Notes under the pieces: model-generated
The model's input: only the letters and a program-made list of their open reading frames with translations
Database searches by the model: none
What the model was told of the DNA's origin: nothing
Shown here: positions 15,723-24,879 of the stretch, piece by piece
Position numbering within the stretch: position 1 is the stretch's first letter
Layout: each line of letters starts with the position of its first letter
Translations under genes and position numbers: made by a program
Assembly: GCA_949373265.1 (NCBI GenBank)
Contig: CASICT010000017.1
Span: 1 to 55,062, forward strand
Length of the DNA: 55,062 nt
Direction: 5' to 3'
Source of the DNA: Candidatus Poseidoniaceae archaeon
GTDB taxonomy: Archaea > Thermoplasmatota > Poseidoniia > Poseidoniales > Poseidoniaceae

Positions 15723-16331
15723 TCACTCATCTTCCCCTAATTCGAGAGTAGTCTGCATTCCACCTTCTTCATCTACTTCATCACGAAGGGCTAGTTTGCT
15801 TTCCATTCCATCTAACATTCCCGATGAAACAACCATCTCTCTAAACCAGGCTTTGACCTTTTTCCGGTCGGTATGTGGACAACCAAACATTTCAGAGAAA
15901 CGTCGTGTTGTTGTTAATCTACGAGTATTTCCATCTCTTCTTCGCCCAATCAAGCCCGCTTGAGCTAACTCTCTGATGTGATCGTATGCTCTTTGACCAA
16001 GTAATTCGACCAAACGTGATTGGTGCATAGGCTGATGGTAAGCAATCAATGCTGCTGCTTTGAGTAACTTAGGAGGTAGTTCAGATTTAGTTTCCTTAGG
16101 CAAGTGATTAGCAATAATTGGCTTTACTTCCATAGCCCACTTAGTTCCGATTTCAACAACTTGTAAACCGCCTCCACGCCGGCGTTTTATTGCTGATTGA
16201 AGGTTTTTCAATGACTCTGTAATTTCTTCTTCCTCATATCCAAGATTATCTGAAAGTTCAGTGATATCCAATGAACGTCCAGCGCTAAATAGAGTGGCTT
16301 CAAGTAAAGTTTGCAAAGGTATTTCAGTCAT
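15723..16331 (-). CDS. scpB: Segregation and condensation protein ScpB
   Basis: A 202-residue protein with two winged-helix domains typical of ScpB: the first in 'LLEATLFSAGRSLDITELSDNLGYEEEEITESLKNL', the second beginning 'LPPKLLKAAALIAYHQPMHQSRLVELLGQRAYDHIRELAQAGLIGRRRDGNTRRLTTTRRFSEMFG'. ScpB dimers bind the kleisin ScpA and stabilise the Smc ring. It is the last gene of the smc-scpA-scpB run, 12 bp after scpA, with an AGGAG ribosome site. The acidic tail (EVDEEGG...LELGEDE) is an extension beyond the folded core. Confidence 0.93.
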   Translation of the reverse strand: MTEIPLQTLLEATLFSAGRSLDITELSDNLGYEEEEITESLKNLQSAIKRRRGGGLQVVEIGTKWAMEVKPIIANHLPKETKSELPPKLLKAAALIAYHQPMHQSRLVELLGQRAYDHIRELAQAGLIGRRRDGNTRRLTTTRRFSEMFGCPHTDRKKVKAWFREMVVSSGMLDGMESKLALRDEVDEEGGMQTTLELGEDE

Positions 16332-16343
16332 GTTAATAACTCC

Positions 16344-17489
16344 TTACTCGACTAACCAATCGGCTGGATTTTCAGAATCTGACTCTTTTTCAAGTTTCGC
16401 TCTTTCCTCTTCCTCTAAAGCTGCTTGAGCCCTCTGGGCAAGACGGGCAGAATGTCGCATAGATTCGGTTTCATCCGTCTTAATGGCATCTGAATCATCT
16501 TCCATCAGCTTGTCAGCGAGTATTGTTACATCTTCGAATGTATCAGCATTTGGCCACCTATCTTCTAGCATAATTGGGTCATCAGGACCATCCTGGCTAA
16601 TCCATGCATATCCTCGATGAGTCAAGAAGAGTCCTGCTACGAATGAAGTGATCTTAGACTCGACATCGTAACCCTCTGGTATACTTCCAAAATTTTCCAA
16701 CAATATATTTTCTAATTCTTTAGTTACCTCAACAACGGGTACTTTCACTTCACCCATTGATTCGGTAACTCGACGCATTGCAGTCCAACAGCGCCTAATA
16801 TCGCCTTCCATGTCTTCATTATGCATCCTTGAGCCGACATTATCAAGCATATTCTTTAATTCTTCAGCATGGTCACGGCGATATGCTTCCTTCGCTTTGA
16901 GAATCTCAGCATCGTCGCAGGCATCTTTCAGAGCAGATAATAATTCACCAAGAGTAGAGGGCCGGCCTTCATCACGCCTAATCCTCTCTCCGAAGAAGGA
17001 AGGCAAAACTAGGTCTGCACTTCCTTCAAGGACTGTTGTTGTAAACACAAACTCTTCATCATCATATTCAGCTTCCCAGCCAAAGTCGGTAAAGTCGTCA
17101 TCGTCTTCAAAATCTAAGGCTATCACTCTATCGAATAGAGTCGATGCTTGTTGAGTTAGTACTTCCCAAGACATTCTAATCAAGCGGCCACAAGCAGGTA
17201 AATCTAGTCCTGATGCTTCTTTCCTTACCCTTAGAGTGAATATTTTTAGAAATGCTGACAGGTCAATATTCCAAGGGTCCATTCCTTCTTCTTTCACTAA
17301 AGAAAGGACCAGTGCTACAGAGCGGTCGAATGGGTCGGTGAGAACTTGATGCTCAGCACTATCTTCTTGGGCTATTCGCATTATTCGGTCAGCATAACGT
17401 TCCGCTTCACTAATTTCTTCATCTTGACCCATTAGTTGGTCAAGTATGTCCTGGCGAAGAAACCAGTCGTCAAGAACAGCTTGCTGCAT
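16344..17489 (-). CDS. scpA: Kleisin subunit ScpA
   Basis: The 381-residue protein is ScpA-like: 'VLTDPFDRSVALVLSLVKEEGMDPWNIDLSAFLKIFTLRVR' (about residues 57-97) is the N-terminal helical region that contacts the Smc neck. The C-terminal region before the tail ('EGYDVESKITSFVAGLFLTHRGYAWISQDGP..PIML') is the winged helix binding the Smc head. The middle is longer and more acidic than in bacteria. The ATG at 17489 starts two bases after the smc stop codon and is preceded by GGAGG; an upstream in-frame TTG at 17495 would overlap smc. Forms the condensin-like complex with Smc and ScpB. Confidence 0.9.
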   Translation of the reverse strand: MQQAVLDDWFLRQDILDQLMGQDEEISEAERYADRIMRIAQEDSAEHQVLTDPFDRSVALVLSLVKEEGMDPWNIDLSAFLKIFTLRVRKEASGLDLPACGRLIRMSWEVLTQQASTLFDRVIALDFEDDDDFTDFGWEAEYDDEEFVFTTTVLEGSADLVLPSFFGERIRRDEGRPSTLGELLSALKDACDDAEILKAKEAYRRDHAEELKNMLDNVGSRMHNEDMEGDIRRCWTAMRRVTESMGEVKVPVVEVTKELENILLENFGSIPEGYDVESKITSFVAGLFLTHRGYAWISQDGPDDPIMLEDRWPNADTFEDVTILADKLMEDDSDAIKTDETESMRHSARLAQRAQAALEEEERAKLEKESDSENPADWLVE

Positions 17490-17491
17490 GC

Positions 17492-20400
17492 TCAAACCTC
17501 CGTCGCTGCCTTATCCTCTTCAACTTCTTCTTCGCTTACTACTACTTCTTCAGCCAATAATTCGGATACCATTTTCTGGCGCTCTTCGATTTCATCGCTG
17601 AGTTCTTCCGCTCTCTCAGTCAATGCTTCAAATCCACTCTCAGGAGATTCTTCTTCGTCCACAATATGGTCAAGTAGGCCGCCGAGGCTCTTTGGCGCAG
17701 GTAGTGCCTCAGGGACCTCCGGCATACCTACTGCAATGGCTCGAGCTTCTTCAATGCGTGAATGATTCTTGTCCGCTGCATCTGTTGCTTCTTTCTCAGC
17801 CTGGGCACCCAGTTCGATTGCTCTATCACGGTCGAAATCGACTATTCTTCTAGAGCAGCCATCTCCGCCGTGTGTAATTCCAATATGGTGGTCTGCCATT
17901 TCCAAGGATACCTTGCGCAAAGTCACCATAATGAATTGTGCAGCTTCACTTCGATTCCTACATTCTGTAGCAATCAGTTTCGAATTAGGTACGTCGAGGT
18001 TTTGATCTACTTCGTCAAAGTAGTAGAATGGACTTGGGTCGTGGTCTTGAATTGCGAATATCAATGCCAAGGATGCCATTGACTTCTCCCCACCTGACAG
18101 GCCTTGTAAACGTGACTTATTCGACTTACCACGTGGTTGAGCCCACATGTCCAAACCTCCTTTGAATGGTTCATCTGGGTTTTCCAAGAACAGTTCTCCA
18201 CGTCCACCATTGGAAAGACGGTTGTAAACGACCTTGAAGTTTTTATTTACTTCCGTCAGGGTTGCAAGAAGACGGGTTTTTCTTTGATCTTCTAACTTAT
18301 CAGTGATATCGATTAGGCGCTTGCGTCGCTCCTGTAAAGTCTTGAAGTCATCCTTCATTTCATCAAGACGATTCTTACAACTGTCATACTGCTCAATTGC
18401 AAGCATGTTGAAATCACCAAACCTGTCTAACTTTCTTCTCAAGTCATTTACATTCTTTTGAGCGTCTCCTACATTTGGTAAATCTACATCACTAGATGCG
18501 ATAGGAATTGATTCCTCTGCCATCTCAACAAGCAGATCTGCTAGGTTCTGCTCCCTAACTGCAAGTGAGCGGGTGATATCTTCTGCCATCGAGCGGCTGT
18601 TGATTGCAGCATTTGCTTTTTGATTGGCGTTAGCTCTAACTTCTGCTCTTTCCTCGACTAGGTCTTTTCTCTCGGTTTCAAGTTCTTCATGCTCCTCAAG
18701 TAGAGAGGAACGCTCTTCTTCCTTAGCTAAAAGTACCTTTGTTTCTTCATCTATAGAGATAGACCATTCTTTAACTGACTTTTCACGACCAGCCATTCCG
18801 GCTTGTATTTCATCGGCTCTAGAGGTTAATGAATCAAGACGTTGCGATAACAATTCACTCTTATCTTGCCCACTATCGAGGATAACTTGTGCCTTATTGG
18901 ATGCCCCTTCTGCTTCGACCCTTCGAGTTTGGGCCTCGAGTAATCTTTGTTTAATTCCATCAGGGCTTGATTCTTGAAGTTCCAAACTAGCGCTGTCCCT
19001 AGATTCTTCTGCTTGGGTCAATTTCTGTATCGACCCTTCTAGTAGTGACAACTTACCTACATGCTCAGATTCTAGGTTTTGTAGACGTTGTTGAAGTTGT
19101 ATTGCTGCACCTCGTGCTTTTGTCAAAGCCTTACCTGCAACATCCATTTCTGCCTTTAGCGTACCTGCCTTGATCGAATGGTCGTCTTCCGCTAGAGAAT
19201 TAATTTTGCCACGGACCTCGTTTTGACGGGTTCGAGCTTCTCTTAATGCCTCAGCAACCGTTTGTGCTATGAGTGAAAGTCTGTCTACTTCATTAGTTAA
19301 TTTTTCAACTTCACTGGCGCCGTGGATTTTACCACCAAAGCCAGCCTTCATTTTCTGCCTACTACCGCCAATCATTGCGCCACCAGGTTCTGTAATCTCT
19401 CCACCTAGAGTTACTAATCGAACACCGCCCATCAAACGACGAGCTGTGCTGATGTTGTCCACTACCAAGGTATTCCTCAAAGCGTATGAAACTGCAGTTG
19501 CAATCCGAGGGTCATAATCTAATAGTTCATGTGCAAATCCAACTACTCCAGGCTTGTTAGCGAGCATAGTGGCCTTACCTGATGAACGATTTGCTTGCAT
19601 TTTATTTAGTGGTAAGAATGTTGCACGCCCTAACTTCCTACTCTTCAAAAGAGCCATTGCTTCGGCTGCTACCTGGTCGCTTTCGACGACTACTGAATTC
19701 ATCCCGCCTCCAACTGCGGTTGCTAGTGCATCAGCATGTGCTGAGTCTTTTGGAGCGCATAGTTCACTAATTGTACCAATGATTCCTTTCAGTTCACCAC
19801 GGTCACGTGCAGTCATAACTGCTGCTGCACCGGGTGCCATCCCATTGCTACCGGACCTCTTGTCGAGTTCTGTTCTTGCCGCTGATAGTTTACGTTCGGA
19901 ATCTTGAAGCCTCTTATCGACTGCTGAAGACTCATCAATAAGTCGCTTTTCGGCAGACTGAGCGTTCCTTAACTCGTTTGCTAAAGCCGTCCTATCATTC
20001 TCAGGGTCGATGACTCCAAGTTCTTCAGATTGTAATTGGATGTCGTCGTGGGATAGACGGGCGTCTTCAACTTCTTCTTCTGCAGATGATAGTTGTTCAG
20101 CGACCATTTCAGCCTGATTGGCTACTTTGTCGGCCTCTAAACGAGCATTTTGAACTGCCTCCCTGCATAATTCAAGGTGCTCATTGGCTTTGAGAAGAGC
20201 CCTTGAAAGAGAAGCGGTCTCGGTTCCAGAACTCTCCAAGGTTTCTCGGATTTCTGCCTCGACTGCCTCGGTTTCTTCGAATGCTATTTTACTGGTAGCC
20301 AATGCTTCTTTTGCTGAGGATAAATTGGATTCATGATCATCTAAATCAGTCTTAGCACCTTGAATTAAATCTTCAAGGTCGATAAGTGCATCTCTATCAT

Positions 20401-21388
20401 CTGCGTCTGCACTCTCTGCCTCTTCGATGTGGTCTTTATTCAGTGCGAGAGAAACTTGTAAATTACCAATTGTATCAGTCAATCCCCCTTTATCGCCGCC
20501 CATCGCTTCCGAGATTTGCGTTTCCAGAGCGCCGATGCGGTCATCGAGTGCAAGTAAAACAGTCTCAGCACCTTTCACTGCAGACTGAAGTTCGGCCGCT
20601 TCAGATAGGTAACGGGTTCTTTCATCGGCGTGGTGGCTTATCTCTGCCTTTGCCGACATGTGTCTAGATTGTTGTAGAGTAATATTAGCATTATCGAATT
20701 GCTCTTTGGTTTCTTTAGCTCTCTCGGCAACAGCCTTTTCCTTTTCCAATGTCTTTAGTCTGGCCTTTTGTTCATCTTCGACCAGTGAGATTCTCTCAAT
20801 AAAATCTTCAACTTGACCTTTTTGACGTTCAGCCTTACGAATTTCATCATCATATGAGGTAACCCCTGCTACGGAATCTAGCACCTTGCGCCTCTCCATA
20901 GCCGTCATGCTAGAAAGTCTGGTAACGTCACCCTGCAAGACGATGTTATAGCCATCTGGCCTAGCGTTAGCCTGGCCCAGAATACGATGGAATGCCTTCT
21001 GATTACTATCTTCGCCATTGAGCAAATAATTGGACACTGTATTGTCAGACTTTGTTAGTCGCACCTCACGAGTCATCCTGACTTCATCTGAATCGATAGG
21101 TAATCTTCTGCGGCCATTGGTAAGTGTCGGATTTGCAAAAACAAGAGTTACTTTTGCATTTCTTGCTGGGCGGTTTGATTTACCTCCATTGAAAATCAAA
21201 TCTTTAGAATTCTGTGCGCGTAATACTTTGGCAGACCGTGCTCCTAGTACAAATTGAACAGCGTCACCACAGTTCGATTTGCCTGAGCCGTTTGGCCCCG
21301 TGATAGCAGTAAATCCACGATCGAATGGAATTACGGCTTCTCCTTTGAATGATTTGAAGTTTTCAACTTCTAGTAACTTTAGATACAT
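17492..21388 (-). CDS. smc: Chromosome segregation ATPase Smc
   Basis: A complete 1298-residue Smc. The N-terminal head has 'LLEVENFKSFKG' and Walker A GPNGSGKS (31-38). Long coiled coils flank a hinge near residues 515-680 with 'GELKGIIGTISEL' and the Gly-rich 'GGEITEPGGAMIGGS'. The C-terminal head has the signature LSGGEKSMASLALIFAIQ (about residue 1100) and Walker B 'PFYYFDEVDQNLD'. About 100 acidic residues follow the head, longer than in most homologues. Smc with ScpA and ScpB compacts and segregates the chromosome. First gene of the operon; no frame break in almost 4 kb. Confidence 0.97.
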   Translation of the reverse strand: MYLKLLEVENFKSFKGEAVIPFDRGFTAITGPNGSGKSNCGDAVQFVLGARSAKVLRAQNSKDLIFNGGKSNRPARNAKVTLVFANPTLTNGRRRLPIDSDEVRMTREVRLTKSDNTVSNYLLNGEDSNQKAFHRILGQANARPDGYNIVLQGDVTRLSSMTAMERRKVLDSVAGVTSYDDEIRKAERQKGQVEDFIERISLVEDEQKARLKTLEKEKAVAERAKETKEQFDNANITLQQSRHMSAKAEISHHADERTRYLSEAAELQSAVKGAETVLLALDDRIGALETQISEAMGGDKGGLTDTIGNLQVSLALNKDHIEEAESADADDRDALIDLEDLIQGAKTDLDDHESNLSSAKEALATSKIAFEETEAVEAEIRETLESSGTETASLSRALLKANEHLELCREAVQNARLEADKVANQAEMVAEQLSSAEEEVEDARLSHDDIQLQSEELGVIDPENDRTALANELRNAQSAEKRLIDESSAVDKRLQDSERKLSAARTELDKRSGSNGMAPGAAAVMTARDRGELKGIIGTISELCAPKDSAHADALATAVGGGMNSVVVESDQVAAEAMALLKSRKLGRATFLPLNKMQANRSSGKATMLANKPGVVGFAHELLDYDPRIATAVSYALRNTLVVDNISTARRLMGGVRLVTLGGEITEPGGAMIGGSRQKMKAGFGGKIHGASEVEKLTNEVDRLSLIAQTVAEALREARTRQNEVRGKINSLAEDDHSIKAGTLKAEMDVAGKALTKARGAAIQLQQRLQNLESEHVGKLSLLEGSIQKLTQAEESRDSASLELQESSPDGIKQRLLEAQTRRVEAEGASNKAQVILDSGQDKSELLSQRLDSLTSRADEIQAGMAGREKSVKEWSISIDEETKVLLAKEEERSSLLEEHEELETERKDLVEERAEVRANANQKANAAINSRSMAEDITRSLAVREQNLADLLVEMAEESIPIASSDVDLPNVGDAQKNVNDLRRKLDRFGDFNMLAIEQYDSCKNRLDEMKDDFKTLQERRKRLIDITDKLEDQRKTRLLATLTEVNKNFKVVYNRLSNGGRGELFLENPDEPFKGGLDMWAQPRGKSNKSRLQGLSGGEKSMASLALIFAIQDHDPSPFYYFDEVDQNLDVPNSKLIATECRNRSEAAQFIMVTLRKVSLEMADHHIGITHGGDGCSRRIVDFDRDRAIELGAQAEKEATDAADKNHSRIEEARAIAVGMPEVPEALPAPKSLGGLLDHIVDEEESPESGFEALTERAEELSDEIEERQKMVSELLAEEVVVSEEEVEEDKAATEV

Positions 21389-21524
21389 CCCTTTCCCTCA
21401 CAATCAAGGCACTAAAACCTCGACCTCAAGACGTCAAGGGAACGAGGGGGGTCTTGAAGGTTACCCGGTTCGCGCTCGCGAGAGGTTGATTGTCAGATAG
21501 AGTATTTTCAGCCGAGTACCCCAT

Positions 21525-22320
21525 TCAGGACGCTATACCAGTGCCACCGCAACCGCTACATCCCTCACCTGTACACAAGTGGCAAGTTCGACCAGCAGTT
21601 GCACCAAAACTATCACGCATACCACCTTCGAATTCATCTTCAAAGATTGAAAGGTTTTGTTGGCTCCACAAATCACCAACTGTTTGATATTTTGTGTAAG
21701 CCTTACTACTAGCCGGCTTTGACAATGAACCAAGGTCTCCACCTTTTTTGTATGCTAAGTCTATGTCCATCAATAAACGATCTCTCTTTTGGGTGTCCAT
21801 TACCTCTTTAGATGAAAAGTCGATTCGATACTTAGGCCCTCTAACCAAGAAAATACCAGCCATAAAGATACCAATTTGAACAGCGACGGCTGGTGCAGGG
21901 AAAGGAAGTAAAGCAGCCAAATCTTCTGAGGAAGCCCCCGGAAGGAAATCGAAACTATCAGCTAAGGCCACGCAACAAAGAATAACTCCTGAAACAACTG
22001 CGGTTCTTCTGATTCTTTTAGCCCAACGACCTTTACGTGGCCATCGCATGAAAGAAGTCAAGAATAAGGCACATCCTTCCACTAACAACAACAGGTCAGG
22101 AGCCTCCCAAACCCCTGGAGAACTAACACATTCGTTCAAGTCTCCTGAATCGAGGTCTTTCTGAATATCGTCCGATGAACAACCTGGTTCGGCCAAGCGT
22201 GATAAAAATCAATTTTTGAGGCGGATCAAGATTCATAAGAGCGCCAAACTCAACATTGGCAATAGCAACCGCGATGAGAACTATTCCGAAGATTGATGCC
22301 ATCTTCTTGAGCAGGCCCAT
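21525..22320 (-). CDS. Membrane protein with C-terminal zinc-ribbon-like motif (one frame break)
   Basis: Two minus-strand frames join into one protein of about 265 residues. The first starts at the ATG at 22320 (GTG at 22326 possible) with a hydrophobic N terminus (KKMASIFGIVLIAVAIANVEFGAL). The second continues from about 22200 with 'AEPGCSSDDIQKDLDSGD' and two or three more hydrophobic segments ('LLLLVEGCALFLTSFM', 'TAVVSGVILCCVALA', 'PAVAVQIGIFMAGIFLV'). The break lies in a T-rich stretch near 22200-22212. The end has CHLCTGEGCSGCGGTG, a DnaJ-type CxxC...CxxC zinc knuckle, on the same side as the polar C-terminal half. Function unknown. Confidence 0.6.
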
Positions 22321-22412
22321 ATTCACCGGTGTGAGGTTTACTCCTTATTGGTGTCGCAAATATTCAGGGAACACATTTGAATGTCGATGGCTACACGGCT
22401 TGACCGACTACC

Positions 22413-23994
22413 ATGTCAAGAGTCGTTATCATCGGCAGCGGAATCGCTGGCCTATTTGCATCATTGCGCCTTAGTGAAGCCGGCCATGAGGTAATTATAA
22501 TCACTAAACAAAGGCCAAAGGATTCCTCAACAAAATTGGGCGCAAGGCGGAATTGCTGGAATTTTGGATAAAACCGACGGAGAGGGTAAAAAAGCCCACA
22601 TCCAAGACACAATATCCTGCGGCGATGGCCTTTGTAACGAGGATATTGTGAAATGCGTAGTCGAAGATGCAGGCGATAGAATCCGAGACCTACTTTCTAT
22701 TGGAGTAGATTTTGAAAAAGAAGGCGACGGATTTCACTTGGTAAGAGAAGGCGGACATTCTACAAGGCGCATTCTGCATGCAAAAGATGCCACAGGTGCT
22801 GAAATCGAACGGGCCCTTACCGATGCTGTTGCTGCAAGTGACACAATAACACTACGCCCGCACACATTGGGCGTTGATCTTATCCAAAGAGTTCACGGGA
22901 ATCCTGAAATGGGAATTAATGGCATTTGGTGCCTGAGACTCGACAGTGGTGAAATGGAAGCGATCGCTGCAGATGCAGTGCTGATTGCAACCGGGGGCTG
23001 TGGCCAACTTTGGGAGAGGACCACTAATCCCTCTGTAGCGACAGGAGATGGTTTGGCTATGGCAGTACGTGCTGGAGCCGCCAGCAGAGATATGGCATTT
23101 TTCCAATTCCACCCTACAGCATTAATGGCAGGAAACAAAAAACCATTTTTGATTACTGAAGCATTGCGTGGCGAAGGTGGAGTTTTACTTGATAGCGAAG
23201 GACTTGATAAATATAGAAAGGGCGGCTCAAGCCCTGAGAATTATTCATTTACCTTAGAGTCATCACCTCTAGGAAGCCTTGCTACAAGGGATGTAGTAGC
23301 GCGTACCTGTGACCAAAGAATGAAAGTTACAGGAGCAGATAATGTGTGGTTAGTTACCGACCACCTAGACAGAAAAAAACTACACGAACACTTTCCTAAT
23401 ATCGAATCAAAGTTGAATCAATATAGGCTTTCATTGGGTAAAGACCCGTTGCCAGTAGCGCCTGCTGCTCACTACATGGTAGGCGGGCTATCTGTTGACA
23501 TAAATGGAAGAGTACTGATGGTGGATGGAATAGCGATGCCAGGGCTATATGGTATTGGCGAAGTTGCTTGCACTGGTATGCACGGAGCCAATAGATTGGC
23601 ATCTAACAGTTTACTCGAAGCCGTAGTTTTTGCAAACCGAGCCGCCGATCACTTCATTGCACAAGCAAATGATAATCTAGAACAGGTTCCACAATGGAGA
23701 GCTGAAGGCATGCTAAAACTCGAGGAGCATGCACCTCTTATCAGAGACCTTGAAACATTACGAAAAACGATGACTGATGACGTAGGAATAGTTCGCTCAT
23801 TTAGTCGTCTCGAGAGGGCAAAGCGTATGCTTACTCTACTTTCAAAAGAAGTGGATTTAATCTGGAGAAGAAGTATTCCAACAAGAGAATTAGTCGAATT
23901 ACGAAACCTTGTTCTTGTAGCCACACATATTACTCAAGATGCCCTGTCAAGGGATGAAAACCGCGGGCTGCACTGGAATAAAGACCTCATCTGA
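22413..23994 (+). CDS. nadB: L-aspartate oxidase NadB (one frame break near 22533)
   Basis: The coding sequence begins at the ATG at 22413 with the FAD-binding 'RVVIIGSGIAGLFASLRLSEAGHEV' and runs to '..DSSTN'; after an A4 run at about 22529-22533 it must shift one base to continue 'WAQGGIAGILD', a hallmark of aspartate oxidases. Downstream come 'HIQDTISCGDGLC', 'GGHSTRRILHAKDATG', 'LIATGGCGQLWERTTNP', 'FQFHPTA' and 'GEVACTGMHGANRLASNSLLEAVVFANRAA', all NadB motifs. About 525 residues in total. It oxidises aspartate to iminoaspartate for quinolinate and NAD synthesis; nadA and nadC are not here. The single extra A is most likely a sequence error. Confidence 0.92.
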
Positions 23995-24877
23995 GAGACT
24001 TTATTTGAGATAATAGCATTGAATTTAGAGGCGTAGGTATCCCTACAGTTTCCCCTCTAGATACAACTTGGCCACACAACATATCAATCTCGGTTTCACG
24101 TCCGGCTTTAACATCAGCAAGCATAGAGCAGATATTATCCGCTGTAGAATCTAATACCGAATGTAGACTTTCCAATAATGCATGGTCAGCATCGACAGAC
24201 ACTCCTAACAATCTAGCCACATTGGCAGCCTCTATCATAGTAGACTCCGCTTGAGAAAGTAAAGGCTCACTTCGTAACTCACCATTCTTCACTCCACAAA
24301 TTGCGGCAAGAGGGTTTATTGCAACATTCAATAGTAATTTGTTCCACAAAATCGAAGATACATCTTCTGTGTATGATGCACCTAGGCATTCAAGCGTTTT
24401 CTCAAACTCTTTGCCTTTCGGCCCACCAACTACTAAGTTACCTTTCCCTACCCATTCGATGTGCCCTGGCTGGATTCTTGTTACTGCGTTAGTAGTAACT
24501 CCTACCGCTGCATTTTCAAAGACATGTTGCTTTATTATCTCTAAATTCCCAAGGCCGTTTTGAAGAGAAAGTACTGGACCTTTTGTCAAAAACGTTGCAA
24601 TTCCTACTAAATCAGATGTATCTTTCGACTTACATGTGATAATAGCTTGATCGCATGAACCCTCGAGAGAGGGGTGGAGTCCTGCTCCTTCCAAACTTAC
24701 AATCCAATCATCTGATTCGATTTTTTTGTCCCAACATCCTGTGATTTGTAATCCTGAAATTGCCATCATAGCGCCGTGCTCACCACGACCATGAACCAGT
24801 ACGTCATATCCTGCAACTACTAATTTTGCAGCGATTAGGCTACCGATTGCACCAGCGCCCAGAACTGCGACTCTCAT
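23987..24877 (-). CDS. panE: 2-dehydropantoate 2-reductase (ketopantoate reductase)
   Basis: The 296-residue protein (ATG at 24877) is of the ApbA/PanE family. It has the NADP-binding 'RVAVLGAGAIGSLIAAKLVVAGYDV' at the N terminus, 'VLSLQNGLGN' (about 105), and the catalytic-domain motif 'ILWNKLLLNVAINPLAAICGVKNGEL' with the conserved Lys and Asn. It reduces ketopantoate to pantoate for CoA synthesis. It converges with nadB, with stops overlapping by 8 bp, and starts two bases after the stop of the large membrane protein gene, so those two are probably co-transcribed. Confidence 0.9.
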   Translation of the reverse strand: MRVAVLGAGAIGSLIAAKLVVAGYDVLVHGRGEHGAMMAISGLQITGCWDKKIESDDWIVSLEGAGLHPSLEGSCDQAIITCKSKDTSDLVGIATFLTKGPVLSLQNGLGNLEIIKQHVFENAAVGVTTNAVTRIQPGHIEWVGKGNLVVGGPKGKEFEKTLECLGASYTEDVSSILWNKLLLNVAINPLAAICGVKNGELRSEPLLSQAESTMIEAANVARLLGVSVDADHALLESLHSVLDSTADNICSMLADVKAGRETEIDMLCGQVVSRGETVGIPTPLNSMLLSQIKSLR

Positions 24878-24879
24878 AC

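Noticed and set aside
21389..21524. RNA gene in the spacer between smc and the zinc-ribbon membrane protein gene
   Set aside because: The GC-rich CGCGCTCGCGAG stretch can form only a short hairpin and no tRNA-like or other known RNA fold could be drawn.
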